Part shown: in pieces, positions 33,217-41,505 of the stretch | Position numbering within the stretch: the first letter of the stretch is position 1 | How the letters are laid out: each line of letters opens with the position of its first letter | DNA from: Bacillota bacterium | GTDB taxonomy: Bacteria; Bacillota; Clostridia; Acetivibrionales; DTU013 | DNA: 58,271 bases | Direction of reading: 5' to 3' | NCBI GenBank assembly: GCA_023411715.1 | Contig: JAEYOM010000129.1 | Span: 1 to 58,271, forward strand | The notes under the pieces: generated by a model | The model's database searches: none | Told to the model about the DNA's origin: nothing | Seen by the model: only the letters and a program-made list of their open reading frames with translations | Made by a program: the position numbers and the translations under genes

Positions 33217-35040
33217 GTGCCGGACAAGAGAGAAGATATAAGGAATATAGCAATAATTGCACACGTAGACCATGGCAAGACCACACTCGTTGATGGAATG
33301 CTGCGCCAAAGCGGCATATTCAGGGCCAACGAACAGGTTCAGGAGAGGGTCATGGATTCCAATGACCTCGAAAGGGAGCGCGGGATAACGATTCTTGCGA
33401 AGAATACCGCAGTTAATTATAAAGGAACGAAAATAAACATAGTCGATACACCCGGTCATGCGGACTTCGGCGGAGAAGTCGAGCGTGTGCTCAAAATGGT
33501 CGACGGCGTGCTTTTGCTTGTCGATGCTTTCGAAGGGCCTATGCCGCAGACCAGGTTCGTTTTGCGAAAAGCCCTGCAGCTCAATCTGAAACCTATCGTT
33601 GTGGTGAACAAGATAGACAGGCCTGAAGCAAGACCTGCCGAAGTGGTGGATGAGGTCCTCGAGCTTTTCATAGAACTGGGAGCGGATGACGAGCAGATAG
33701 AATTTCCGGTCATTTATGCCTCTTCCAGGGACGGATACGCAATAATGGATCTGAATGATGAGAAAAAGAGCCTGGAACCGCTGATGACCACAATCATCGA
33801 AAAGGTGCCCGCGCCTTCCGGAGAGCTGGAAAAACCGCTTCAACTGCTTGTTTCGAATATTGATTACGACGAATATGTAGGCAGGATAGCGATAGGCAGG
33901 ATCGACAGAGGCAGGATAAAATACGGACAGCAGGCAGTGATCTGCAAAAAGGACGGCACAACGGTACAGTCCAAGGTCACAAGGCTTTATGAATTTGACG
34001 GGCTGAAAAGAGTCGATACACAGGAAGCGTCTCTCGGCGATATCGTTGCTGTCTCAGGACTCGGCGAGATTAATATCGGTGAAACCATATGCGATGTTGA
34101 AGCTCCCGAACCGCTGCCGTTTGTTGATATCGATGAACCTACGATAAATATGACCTTCAGTGTAAACAACAGCCCAATGGCCGGCAGGGAAGGCACTTAT
34201 GTAACCTCGAGGCATCTGCGCGACAGGCTTTTCAAGGAACTTGAGACAAATGTCAGCCTTAGGGTGGAGGAGACCGAGGCCCCGGATTCCTTCATAGTCT
34301 CGGGAAGAGGTGAACTCAGCCTTTCTATACTTATTGAGACAATGAGGAGGCAGGGATTCGAGTTCCAGGTTTCAAAGCCGAAGGTAATAACGAAGGAAGT
34401 CGACGGCGTGGAATTTGAACCGATCGATCTGCTCATGATAGACGTGCCCGAAGAATTCATGGGAATCGTTATGGAAAAGCTGGGCGTTCGCAAAGCGGAA
34501 ATGTTAAATATGCACTCCGCTACGGAAGGTTATATGAGGCTCGAATTTAAGATACCGGCCAGAGGGCTTATAGGATATCGTTCCGAGTTTTTGACGGATA
34601 CAAAGGGCAACGGTATTATGAATCATGTATTCTATGGACATGAGCCGTTCAAGGGCGAGATACAGAGCCGGCCCAGAGGTTCCCTTGTTGCGTGGGAAGC
34701 GGGAGAAGCAGTGACATACGGACTGTATAACGCTCAGGAGAGAGGAAATCTTTTTATACCTGCAGGTACCATGGTTTACGAAGGAATGATAGTCGGCGAA
34801 AATGCGCGCAATGAAGATATAGTAGTAAATGTTTGCAAAAAGAAGCATGTAACAAATATGAGGGCGTCAGGTTCAGACGAAGCGCTGAGACTTACTCCGC
34901 CAAAAGTCCTGAGTCTTGAACAGGCTCTTGAATTCATATCGGATGATGAGCTCGCAGAGGTCACTCCAAAGAATATTCGTCTGAGGAAGAGGATACTGGA
35001 TACTGAGCTCAGGGCAAAGGCAAGAAGCAAGCTCGGCTGA
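33217..35040 (+). CDS. typA: ribosome-associated GTPase TypA/BipA
   Basis: The 607-residue translational GTPase has G1 AHVDHGKTT, the switch-I RERGITI, G3 DTPGHADFGGEV, G4 NKIDRPEAR, and the EF-G-like C-terminal domains (IETMRRQGFEFQVSKPKVI, GLIGYRSEFLTDTKGNG). TypA binds ribosomes and supports 50S assembly, especially in cold or stress. GTG 33217 follows GGAAGGGAA; ATG 33196 has no ribosome site. Four bases before its end mltG-like translation begins, with no obvious terminator, so typA and mltG may be cotranscribed. Confidence 0.95.
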   Translation: MPDKREDIRNIAIIAHVDHGKTTLVDGMLRQSGIFRANEQVQERVMDSNDLERERGITILAKNTAVNYKGTKINIVDTPGHADFGGEVERVLKMVDGVLLLVDAFEGPMPQTRFVLRKALQLNLKPIVVVNKIDRPEARPAEVVDEVLELFIELGADDEQIEFPVIYASSRDGYAIMDLNDEKKSLEPLMTTIIEKVPAPSGELEKPLQLLVSNIDYDEYVGRIAIGRIDRGRIKYGQQAVICKKDGTTVQSKVTRLYEFDGLKRVDTQEASLGDIVAVSGLGEINIGETICDVEAPEPLPFVDIDEPTINMTFSVNNSPMAGREGTYVTSRHLRDRLFKELETNVSLRVEETEAPDSFIVSGRGELSLSILIETMRRQGFEFQVSKPKVITKEVDGVEFEPIDLLMIDVPEEFMGIVMEKLGVRKAEMLNMHSATEGYMRLEFKIPARGLIGYRSEFLTDTKGNGIMNHVFYGHEPFKGEIQSRPRGSLVAWEAGEAVTYGLYNAQERGNLFIPAGTMVYEGMIVGENARNEDIVVNVCKKKHVTNMRASGSDEALRLTPPKVLSLEQALEFISDDELAEVTPKNIRLRKRILDTELRAKARSKLG

Positions 35041-35068
35041 CCCGATGCCGCGAATGGCGAGGTGGAAA

Positions 35069-36199
35069 ATGGAAAGACGAAATACCCAGGCCCCCGTACA
35101 GAACAAAAAAAAGAAGAAAAAAAAGGACAGGCGTCTTTTCTGGCTGCTCATGATATTGATGTTCGTTGCGATAATACTTATAAGTGCAGCGATATCCTTT
35201 AAGTACGTAATGAAAAACTACCTTGATACGAGTACAGATAAGCCTGTTGTAGTAAGCGGGAGCGATGGAGTCGAATTCGTTATCGACAGGGGATCGAGCA
35301 CCGGCGAGATCGTAAGCAATCTATTCAAGCAAGGGCTTATAAAGAACGAGAAGATTTTCAGACTCATCTCGAAGGTAAATGGATATGACGGGACATATAA
35401 GTCCGGAACGCATATAGTCAGCAAATCCCTGAGCTACGACGAGATGATGCGGGTACTTTCTTCACCGCCTGCGACGAGAACGGTTACGATACCAGAGGGA
35501 AAAACCTTCTCGCAGATCGTCGATATCCTTTATGACAAAAAGATCATAAAGGACAAGGAACAGTTTATAAAGACAGCCAATACGGAAACCTTCGGCTATG
35601 ACTTTCTGAAGGATCTTCCGCAAAGGGACAACGGGCTTGAAGGATACCTGTTCCCCGATACGTACGAATACGATTACAACGCCAGTGACCGCGAGATTAT
35701 AACAAAGATGCTCGATAACTTCGACGTCAAATTCAGAAAGGAATACCGCAGCAAGATATCTTCACTGCCCGGCGGAATGACTTTGGACAAGGTCGTGACG
35801 CTGGCCTCTATCATCGAGAGGGAAGCGAAGAGCGTCGACGACCGCTATCTGATAGCAGGCGTGCTGTACAACAGGCTGACGAGCAAGGACAGAACGCTCC
35901 GTAAGCTGCAGGTGGATGCCACGATACAGTACGTAATTCTGAAGAAGACCGGGGCGTACAAGGACAGGCTGCTGTACGATGATCTTAAGATAGACGATCC
36001 ATACAATACCTATTTAAACGAAGGCCTTCCTCCGGGACCTATCTGCTGCCCGGGCGAAGCAGCTATCAAAGCGGCATTGAATCCTGCGGATACTCAATAC
36101 CTGTATTATGTAGCCAAGGGCGATGAGTCTGACAGCCATGCATTTGCGAGGACATTCAAGGAGCATCAGGCAAATAAAGCGAAATACGGCGTAAGATGA
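35069..36199 (+). CDS. mltG: endolytic murein transglycosylase MltG (YceG-like)
   Basis: The 376-residue protein has a basic Lys-rich N-terminus, one membrane segment (about residues 22-46), and a LysM-like then YceG catalytic domain. The catalytic Glu lies in LASIIEREAKSVDDRYLIAG, followed by VLYNRL, QVDATIQY and a C-terminal substrate loop. MltG cuts nascent glycan strands next to the membrane and sets strand length. ATG 35069 is chosen for GAGGTGG at 35059-35065; ATG 35045 and 35054 lie before that site. The lysine stretch is encoded by two A8 runs (35105-35112 and 35117-35124). Confidence 0.94.
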   Translation: MERRNTQAPVQNKKKKKKKDRRLFWLLMILMFVAIILISAAISFKYVMKNYLDTSTDKPVVVSGSDGVEFVIDRGSSTGEIVSNLFKQGLIKNEKIFRLISKVNGYDGTYKSGTHIVSKSLSYDEMMRVLSSPPATRTVTIPEGKTFSQIVDILYDKKIIKDKEQFIKTANTETFGYDFLKDLPQRDNGLEGYLFPDTYEYDYNASDREIITKMLDNFDVKFRKEYRSKISSLPGGMTLDKVVTLASIIEREAKSVDDRYLIAGVLYNRLTSKDRTLRKLQVDATIQYVILKKTGAYKDRLLYDDLKIDDPYNTYLNEGLPPGPICCPGEAAIKAALNPADTQYLYYVAKGDESDSHAFARTFKEHQANKAKYGVR

Positions 36200-36205
36200 G
36201 CGAAA

Positions 36206-36228
36206 AGGGCTGCCCTGGTGGCGGCCCT
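36206..36228 (+). terminator. terminator hairpin after mltG
   Basis: AGGGCTGCC and GGCGGCCCT form a 9-bp stem with one G-U pair and a 5-base loop, followed by CTTTAAA. Confidence 0.65.
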
Positions 36229-36241
36229 CTTTAAATGCCGA

Positions 36242-36440
36242 CAATTGATTTCATCAATTGCAGCTTATTGAAGGATTTGGACTGCTGCGCAGCATATACA
36301 TGTTTTCGCATAGCGAAAACGTCACATTAGTGAAACATTTTGCTTTGCAAAATATGGTTAAAGAAGGTTATGTGCTGGGACAATAATCAATAAAGTGCTG
36401 CGCAGCAGAATAAAGAAGATATATGCTGGCGCAATAATCT
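36242..36440. repeat. cluster of short perfect palindromes
   Basis: In order: CAATTGAT-TTC-ATCAATTG (36242-36260), TGCTGCGCAGCA (36283-36294), GTTTTCGC-ATA-GCGAAAAC (36302-36320), TCAC-ATTA-GTGA (36322-36333), ATTTTGC-TTT-GCAAAAT (36337-36353), and TGCTGCGCAGCA again (36396-36407). A direct repeat of TATGTGCTGGGACAATAATC type occurs at about 36369 and 36421. Three of the hairpins have 3-base loops. Two palindromes and the GCAATAA motif recur at 12655-12735. Confidence 0.85.
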
Positions 36441-36452
36441 TAAGGAAAATTT

Positions 36453-37094
36453 ATGGCAGGTCAGGATTTTATAACAGAATACATAAGAAGCACTATGAAG
36501 CAGAATACAGGCATTCTCAGTGAGCTTGAGCAGTATGCGGCGGAACATCGCGTGCCGATCGTCAAGCCCGAAACGGCAAAGCTGCTCACTGTGCTTGGAA
36601 GGCTTGTAAGACCTGAGCGCATACTCGAGGTGGGAACCGCCATAGGTTATTCCTCCATGCTGCTTGCGCAGACGCTGGCTCCCGGCGGAAGGATTGATAC
36701 GATCGAGAGGCAGGAGGATATGCTCGAGAAAGCGCGGGAGAATATTAAAAGGGTTGGATTGGAGCATACTATCAGTGTTATCGCCGGAGATGCCGAGGAG
36801 GTCCTGCGATGTCTTGACAAGCAGTACGACATGGTTTTTCTGGATGCGGCAAAGGGACAGTACCCGGAGTTTCTGCCGGAATGCCTCAGAATGCTGAAGG
36901 TCGGAGGCCTTTTGGTTTCGGATAACGTATTGTTCAAGGGTATGGTCGCAAGCGACGAGCTTGTAATCAGAAGAAAAAAGACGATAGTCAACCGTATGCG
37001 CACCTATCTGGATATGCTCTGCAGCAATCCGGTACTGGAAACGAGCATCCTGCCTGTCGGGGACGGCGTTGCGCTGACATACAAGCTGAAATGA
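36453..37094 (+). CDS. trmR: tRNA 5-hydroxyuridine methyltransferase-like O-methyltransferase
   Basis: The 213-residue protein is a class I SAM-dependent O-methyltransferase of family 3: ILEVGTAIGYSSMLLAQ near residue 55, a DAAKGQYPEF metal/substrate loop, and LLVSDNVLFKG. In B. subtilis the same place (yrrM, between the mltG homologue and two U32 peptidases) encodes TrmR, which methylates 5-hydroxyuridine at tRNA wobble position 34. The neighbours mltG and a U32 gene here support that assignment, made by synteny. ATG 36453 follows TAAGGAAAA. A long palindromic element separates it from the U32 gene. Confidence 0.87.
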   Translation: MAGQDFITEYIRSTMKQNTGILSELEQYAAEHRVPIVKPETAKLLTVLGRLVRPERILEVGTAIGYSSMLLAQTLAPGGRIDTIERQEDMLEKARENIKRVGLEHTISVIAGDAEEVLRCLDKQYDMVFLDAAKGQYPEFLPECLRMLKVGGLLVSDNVLFKGMVASDELVIRRKKTIVNRMRTYLDMLCSNPVLETSILPVGDGVALTYKLK

Positions 37095-37100
37095 AGGTAC

Positions 37101-37288
37101 CGGTTGGGTTTATTGTATGAACATGCTTCAAGCCAATGAGCCTGTAAATTCGAGCCTTTTCAGCAAAATCAAACGTGACTCGCCTATGGACCCTGGCCAC
37201 TCGAACAGGACGTGATTTTGCCTTATACTTGCTCGAATTAACACGCTCTATTGACTCTACGCATACGTTCTCACAATAAACCCAACCG
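37101..37288. mobile_element. MITE-like long imperfect palindrome with 16-bp terminal inverted repeats
   Basis: CGGTTGGGTTTATTGT (37101-37116) and ACAATAAACCCAACCG (37273-37288) are perfect inverted repeats. Inside, AATTCGAGC (37147-37155) pairs with GCTCGAATT (37231-37239), and GCAAAATCA (37163-37171) with TGATTTTGC (37213-37221), so the whole ~190 bases can fold back. No ORF is inside. No clear target-site duplication was found. It lies between trmR and trhP; a second copy was not seen here. Confidence 0.7.
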
Positions 37289-37330
37289 ATACAATAGATC
37301 GGGTATTAATTAGAAACGGAGAGAAAGCCT

Positions 37331-38584
37331 ATGGCTGCGAATGGTGCAGGCAGGCCGGCGGTCGAACTGCTGGCGCCCGCGGGTAATCTTGAAAAACTGA
37401 AGATGGCAATAATATACGGCGCGGACGCTGTATACCTCGGCGGTGAAGAATTCGGACTGCGCGCTTCAGCGGGGAATTTCGGCAGCGACGACCTTAGGGA
37501 AGGGATCGAATTCGCCCATTCCAGGGGCAAAAAAATATACGTCACAATGAATATCATTCCCCATAACGAGGATTTCAAAGAGATGCCCGCATACATACGT
37601 GAAATAAGGGATGCAGGGGCTGATGCGGTCATTTTTTCGGATCCGGGAGTGTTCGACCTTCTGCGGCGCGAAGCTCCTGAAATGGAGCTGCACCTAAGTA
37701 CGCAGGCCAATAATACGAATTGGAGAAGCGCTGCGTTCTGGCACAGGCTTGGTGTAAAACGCGTCATTCTGGCAAGAGAGCTCTCCCTCGAGGAAATAAG
37801 CGAAATAAGGAAAAACGTTCCCGAAAGCCTGCAGCTTGAGATGTTCGTGCATGGGGCCATGTGCATATCCTACTCGGGCAGGTGCCTCCTGAGCAACTAT
37901 ATGGCCGGAAGGGATTCGAACCTCGGCCTTTGCGCCCATCCCTGCAGATGGAAGTATAACCTTGTTGAGGAGAAGCGGCCCGGGGAATATATGCCCGTAT
38001 ATGAAAACGAAAGAGGAACTTTCATTTTCAATTCAAAGGATCTTTGCCTGATAGAGCATCTTGCCGGGATCATTGAAAGCGGAATTACAAGCATTAAAAT
38101 AGAGGGCAGGATGAAGAGCTCATATTATGTTGCAACAGTAGTAAAGGCTTACCGGGAAGCTTTGGATGCCTATACTGCGGATCCCAGAAATTACCGCTTT
38201 GACGCGCGCTGGCTCGATGAGCTGTCCAAGGCAAGCCACAGGGAGTACACCTCGGGATTTTTCAGCGGGAAGCCGTCCGGAAGGGAACAGAACTATAAAA
38301 CCAGCTCTTATATAAGGGATTATGAATTTGTCGGACTTGTGACCGGTTACGACGCCTCTGCCGGAATTGCGACAATAGAGCAGAGGAACAGGTTTGCCGT
38401 CGGGGAAGAGCTCGAGGTGGTAAGCCCCAAAGGACCTTACAGGCTACAGAAGGTGCTTTCGATGAGAAATGCGGACGGAGAGGCCGTCGATGTGGCTCCC
38501 CACCCGCAGATGACGGTTTACATGCCTGTGGACGAGCCGGTGGAGCCATATACGATGCTCAGAAGGAAAGGTGATGCGGAGTAG
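37331..38584 (+). CDS. trhP: U32 family protein, likely tRNA hydroxylation protein TrhP
   Basis: The 417-residue protein has the U32 fold: ELLAPAGNLEKLKMAIIYGA, AVYLGGEEFGLRASAGNF, and the family signature MFVHGAMCISYSGRCLLSNY with nearby CAHPCRWKYNL. Four Cys sit where a cluster or metal could bind. Known TrhP proteins work with ferredoxin or prephenate-derived factors to hydroxylate tRNA U34, the step before TrmR; the assignment rests on family and on the trmR neighbour. Start ATG 37331 follows CGGAGAG. One U32 gene is present, where B. subtilis has two. Confidence 0.87.
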   Translation: MAANGAGRPAVELLAPAGNLEKLKMAIIYGADAVYLGGEEFGLRASAGNFGSDDLREGIEFAHSRGKKIYVTMNIIPHNEDFKEMPAYIREIRDAGADAVIFSDPGVFDLLRREAPEMELHLSTQANNTNWRSAAFWHRLGVKRVILARELSLEEISEIRKNVPESLQLEMFVHGAMCISYSGRCLLSNYMAGRDSNLGLCAHPCRWKYNLVEEKRPGEYMPVYENERGTFIFNSKDLCLIEHLAGIIESGITSIKIEGRMKSSYYVATVVKAYREALDAYTADPRNYRFDARWLDELSKASHREYTSGFFSGKPSGREQNYKTSSYIRDYEFVGLVTGYDASAGIATIEQRNRFAVGEELEVVSPKGPYRLQKVLSMRNADGEAVDVAPHPQMTVYMPVDEPVEPYTMLRRKGDAE

Positions 38585-38591
38585 GAAGGCC

Positions 38592-38648
38592 GGCACAACG
38601 CGGGATAGTTGGCACACCGTGGAACGGCTGGCACAGCGTGAAGCGTAT
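38592..38648. repeat. three degenerate 19-bp tandem units
   Basis: Units starting GGCACA at 38592, 38611 and 38630 share GGCACAnCGnGG-type sequence with exact 19-base spacing, just after the trhP stop. Confidence 0.6.
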
Positions 38649-38706
38649 AGGCGACCAACCGGATATGAATGGCTGCTGACAGGTATTTCAGGCAATATAT
38701 GAATAC

Positions 38707-38757
38707 AGCCCCTTTTAAACGGCAAGAATGATGTAATAACCGTTGAAAGGGGCTTTT
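38707..38757 (+). promoter_or_regulatory. hairpin that covers the PBP ribosome site
   Basis: AGCCCCTTT (38707-38715) pairs with AAAGGGGCT (38746-38754), with an inner ACGG/CCGT stem, followed by TTT. It looks like a terminator, but AAAGGGG is also the only ribosome site for the TTG start at 38760, so the fold would hide it. Confidence 0.6.
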
Positions 38758-38759
38758 GC

Positions 38760-40523
38760 TTGACTGCCAAAAGAACATGCATACTGATCGGGGGCATATT
38801 GTCCCTGTTCGTAGCTTTACTTGCCAGATTTGCCTATATCCAGTTCGTATCATATGGGGAATTGTCCGAATCTGCCTTCGAACAGCGGCTTTCCAATACT
38901 CAGATAGAGAAAATGAGAGGTAACATAATCGACCGCAACGGGATAACGTTTACGAACAGGGAGCGAAGCTATACGGCTTTTATCAAGACAGCCTTCATAC
39001 CCAAATCGCCTGGCGAGAGGGAAAAGGTGTGCCGTACGCTGGGTATAAGCTCTGACACTTTGAACAAGCTTACGAGTAAAAGCAAGCCCACACTGATAGA
39101 AACAGATGAAGCCGGAAGCAAAGCTATAAAGGAGCTAAACACAAATTGGGTCACCATATTGAATTCTTTGAAACGGTATGACGATGGAACTCTGGCCAAA
39201 CATGTTGTAGGCTATCTGAGTAAAAAGGACAGGGTAGGCCAGTCAGGCGTTGAAAGGGCATATGAAAAAGAGCTAAGGGACAATTCTGCATATGAAATAG
39301 GAACTGTGACGGATGCGGCCAAAAATCCTATTAGGGGGCTTGGCTACAGGATCCGGGACCTCAGCTCCGATAAAAAGCAAAACGTCAGACTGACTCTAGA
39401 TTATCATATACAGCAAATCGTCGAGGATGCGTTGAACAAGTACGGGATATCAGGCGCAGCGGTCGTAGAGGACGTAGTAACCGGAGACATACTCGCTATG
39501 GCAAGCCGGCCCGATTATGACCAGAACGCGGTTGAAAATTATCTGAACAGCAGCGGCAATGAGCTTTTCAACAAAGCTACTGCCGCCTACAATCTCGGTT
39601 CTGTTTTTAAGATAATAGATGCCGCCGCTTTTTTTGAGAATCCTGATATCATACTGGACGACGCAGCCAATATAGCAATAAACAACAACCTGCCGGGCAA
39701 TACCTCTGAGAACCTTTCTACAGGCCTTTTGGGGAGCATTTCTGCCGGGGGGGCCAACAAGAGTCACTTTATCGATAACGGGCACTACTATTGCGAAGGT
39801 GCTGTAAATATCAACGGTCTGATATTCAAATGCTCTTCATATTATCAAGGCGGACACGGGATACTGAATATGGAGCAGGCATTCGCACTTTCGTGCAATT
39901 CATATTTTATCGAGCTTTGCCAGAAGGTCGGATACAGGGAGCTTATTGACATGGCGCGAAAATTCGGGCTCGGCAGCCAGACGGGTATTTCGGGGCAGGG
40001 CGTCGCTGAATCGGCAGGCAGCCTTCCGAAGTCGGATACCTATTACAGCCAGGCGGACATAGCCAATCTGGCCATAGGCCAGGGCACCCTGCTGGCGACG
40101 CCGCTGCAGGTCGCCGATATTGTCGCTACGGTAGCAAACGGTGGGATCAAAAACAGGGTAAATATAGTCGACAGCGTTATTGACGACGATGGGAACGTTG
40201 TTAGGGAAGTCCGTGTAAAAGAGGGGCAGAGAGTTATATCGACATACACCGCAAACAGTATAAAAAAACTTATGGAAGCCGTCACAGAGTACGGTACAGG
40301 AACTGATGCAGGCATAGGTCTTTCGGGCGGGGCGGGCGGCAAGACCGGAAGCGCTGAAACGGGCATCCAGGGCAAGGTGCACGCATGGTTTGCAGGATAT
40401 TTTCCCAAAAACGGACCGCGCTATTCAATAGCCGTATTCGTCGAGAACGGACAGTTGGGAGGCAAGGTTGCTGCGCCGGTGTTTGCCGAGATTGCCAGAG
40501 GAATGGTAGGAAAGGGGTATTAA
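38760..40523 (+). CDS. penicillin-binding protein 2-type transpeptidase
   Basis: The 587-residue class B PBP has one N-terminal membrane segment (about 8-28), a dimerisation domain (MRGNIIDRNG, VGQSGVERAYEKEL), and a transpeptidase domain. The active-site Ser lies in LGSVFK, then SCNSYF (SxN) and GGKTGSAETG (KTG). It would cross-link peptidoglycan. There are no PASTA repeats, so it is not SpoVD/PbpX-like by that mark; whether it serves elongation or sporulation is unclear, though sigK is next to it (convergent). The start TTG 38760 is chosen for the AAAGGGG site and because the membrane segment follows directly. Confidence 0.9.
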   Translation: MTAKRTCILIGGILSLFVALLARFAYIQFVSYGELSESAFEQRLSNTQIEKMRGNIIDRNGITFTNRERSYTAFIKTAFIPKSPGEREKVCRTLGISSDTLNKLTSKSKPTLIETDEAGSKAIKELNTNWVTILNSLKRYDDGTLAKHVVGYLSKKDRVGQSGVERAYEKELRDNSAYEIGTVTDAAKNPIRGLGYRIRDLSSDKKQNVRLTLDYHIQQIVEDALNKYGISGAAVVEDVVTGDILAMASRPDYDQNAVENYLNSSGNELFNKATAAYNLGSVFKIIDAAAFFENPDIILDDAANIAINNNLPGNTSENLSTGLLGSISAGGANKSHFIDNGHYYCEGAVNINGLIFKCSSYYQGGHGILNMEQAFALSCNSYFIELCQKVGYRELIDMARKFGLGSQTGISGQGVAESAGSLPKSDTYYSQADIANLAIGQGTLLATPLQVADIVATVANGGIKNRVNIVDSVIDDDGNVVREVRVKEGQRVISTYTANSIKKLMEAVTEYGTGTDAGIGLSGGAGGKTGSAETGIQGKVHAWFAGYFPKNGPRYSIAVFVENGQLGGKVAAPVFAEIARGMVGKGY

Positions 40524-40528
40524 TAAAG

Positions 40529-40551
40529 CAGCTGCCATTTAACGGCAGCTG
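40529..40551. terminator. hairpin between convergent PBP and sigK genes
   Basis: CAGCTGCC (40529-40536) and GGCAGCTG (40544-40551) form a perfect 8-bp stem with a 7-base loop, overlapping the sigK stop. No T-run, so termination is only possible. Confidence 0.4.
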
Positions 40552-41249
40552 TCGGGTTCGAGTTCCTTGCTCAATTTCTTGATCGCTTTCTTTTCTATCC
40601 GTGAAACGTAAGAACGGGATATGCCGAGCATACCGGCGATTTCTCTCTGCGTCTTGCTTGTTCCGTTCAAAAGCCCGTACCTCAGTTCAAGAACGGTTTT
40701 TTCGCGTTTTTTGAGTACGGATTTCATTTTATTATAAAGACGCTTCACCTGGATTTTCAATTCAACTTCGTCAATAACAGATTCCGTTTCATTGCCGATC
40801 ACGTCTATAAGTGTTATTTCGTTGCCTTCGCGATCTACGCCAATCGGGTCGTGGAGGGATACTTCGCTTTGTATTTTTTTGGTAGATCTGATCTGCATCA
40901 ATATTTCATTTTCGATGCAGCGTGCCGCATATGTTGCCAGACGTGTGCCTTTTGACTGATCAAACGTGGAGATTGCCTTGATCAGTCCTATCGTCCCTAT
41001 GGAAATCAGGTCGTCGCTGTCGCTGCTGAACGTGCTGTACTTTTTTACAATGTGCGCCACAAGCCGGAGGTTTCTTTCTATCAGTGTATTCCTGGCATCT
41101 TCATTGCCCTCTTTGTACGCTTCTATATATTTTTGCTCTTCTTCTGCGGATAACGGCTGTGGGAACGAATTCGAGCCTGAAACGTATCCAAGCTGAAAAA
41201 AGACACTGCTGAGGACTTCATTCATCATGGTGAATAAGAAGTGCAGCAA
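40539..41249 (-). CDS. sigK: sporulation sigma factor sigma-K, with pro-sequence
   Basis: The 236-residue protein has a short hydrophobic pro-sequence (about residues 1-25) followed by FPQPLSAEEEQKYIEAYKEG and the sigma-70 regions: 2.1-2.4 (RNLRLVAHIVKKYSTFSSD, DLISIGTIGLIKAISTFD, TRLATYAARCIENEILMQIR) and 4 (KTQREIAGMLGISRSYVSRI). The start of the mature part and the SigK-like LHDPIG segment support SigK over SigE. In known systems it is made in the mother cell and processed by SpoIVFB. Start TTG 41249 follows GGGAGGTG by 8 bases. The gene is whole, so no skin-like element interrupts it. Confidence 0.93.
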   Translation of the reverse strand: MLHFLFTMMNEVLSSVFFQLGYVSGSNSFPQPLSAEEEQKYIEAYKEGNEDARNTLIERNLRLVAHIVKKYSTFSSDSDDLISIGTIGLIKAISTFDQSKGTRLATYAARCIENEILMQIRSTKKIQSEVSLHDPIGVDREGNEITLIDVIGNETESVIDEVELKIQVKRLYNKMKSVLKKREKTVLELRYGLLNGTSKTQREIAGMLGISRSYVSRIEKKAIKKLSKELEPDSCR

Positions 41250-41283
41250 ATGGAGCACCTCCCGAAAAATTAGTCACCATATA

Positions 41284-41310
41284 AGTATATGAGCGATATT
41301 CCAATTATTT
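41284..41310 (-). promoter_or_regulatory. candidate sigma-E promoter of sigK
   Basis: On the minus strand ATA (41308-41306), 14 bases, then CATATACT (41291-41284) resembles the sigma-E -35/-10 pair, with a leader of about 28 bases that contains the ribosome site. The -35 match is weak. Confidence 0.35.
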
Positions 41311-41372
41311 GCCTGTCCGTAAATAAAAAATTATTTAGGGAAAGCGGGGGCGGTTCAACCGGAAAAAATTAT

Positions 41373-41401
41373 TTGCTAAATAATTTGTCCCGTGTTATAC
41401 T
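41373..41401 (+). promoter_or_regulatory. promoter of the rpsB operon
   Basis: TTGCTA (41373-41378), a 17-base spacer and TATACT (41396-41401) with TG one base before it (extended -10). The leader to rpsB is about 100 bases. Confidence 0.72.
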
Positions 41402-41412
41402 ATTTAACGAAA

Positions 41413-41505
41413 AAATACACACACGGTTCGACTGCCGGATAAGTGCCGATTGGTCTTCCGACAGGATGAGAGCCGTGGAGGTATAAACTTAAGGAGGACA
41501 TTCAA
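41413..41505 (+). promoter_or_regulatory. rpsB leader with possible autoregulatory stem
   Basis: ACGGTTC (about 41424) can pair with GAGCCGT (about 41469) with one G-U pair, enclosing a second hairpin and placing the 3' arm next to the ribosome site TAAGGAGG (41490-41496). S2 autoregulates its own message in known bacteria; that this leader does so is inference. Confidence 0.35.

Noticed and set aside
41289..41486. 65-residue plus-strand ORF before rpsB
   Set aside because: It begins upstream of the rpsB promoter and runs through its leader, has no ribosome site, and its sequence is not protein-like.
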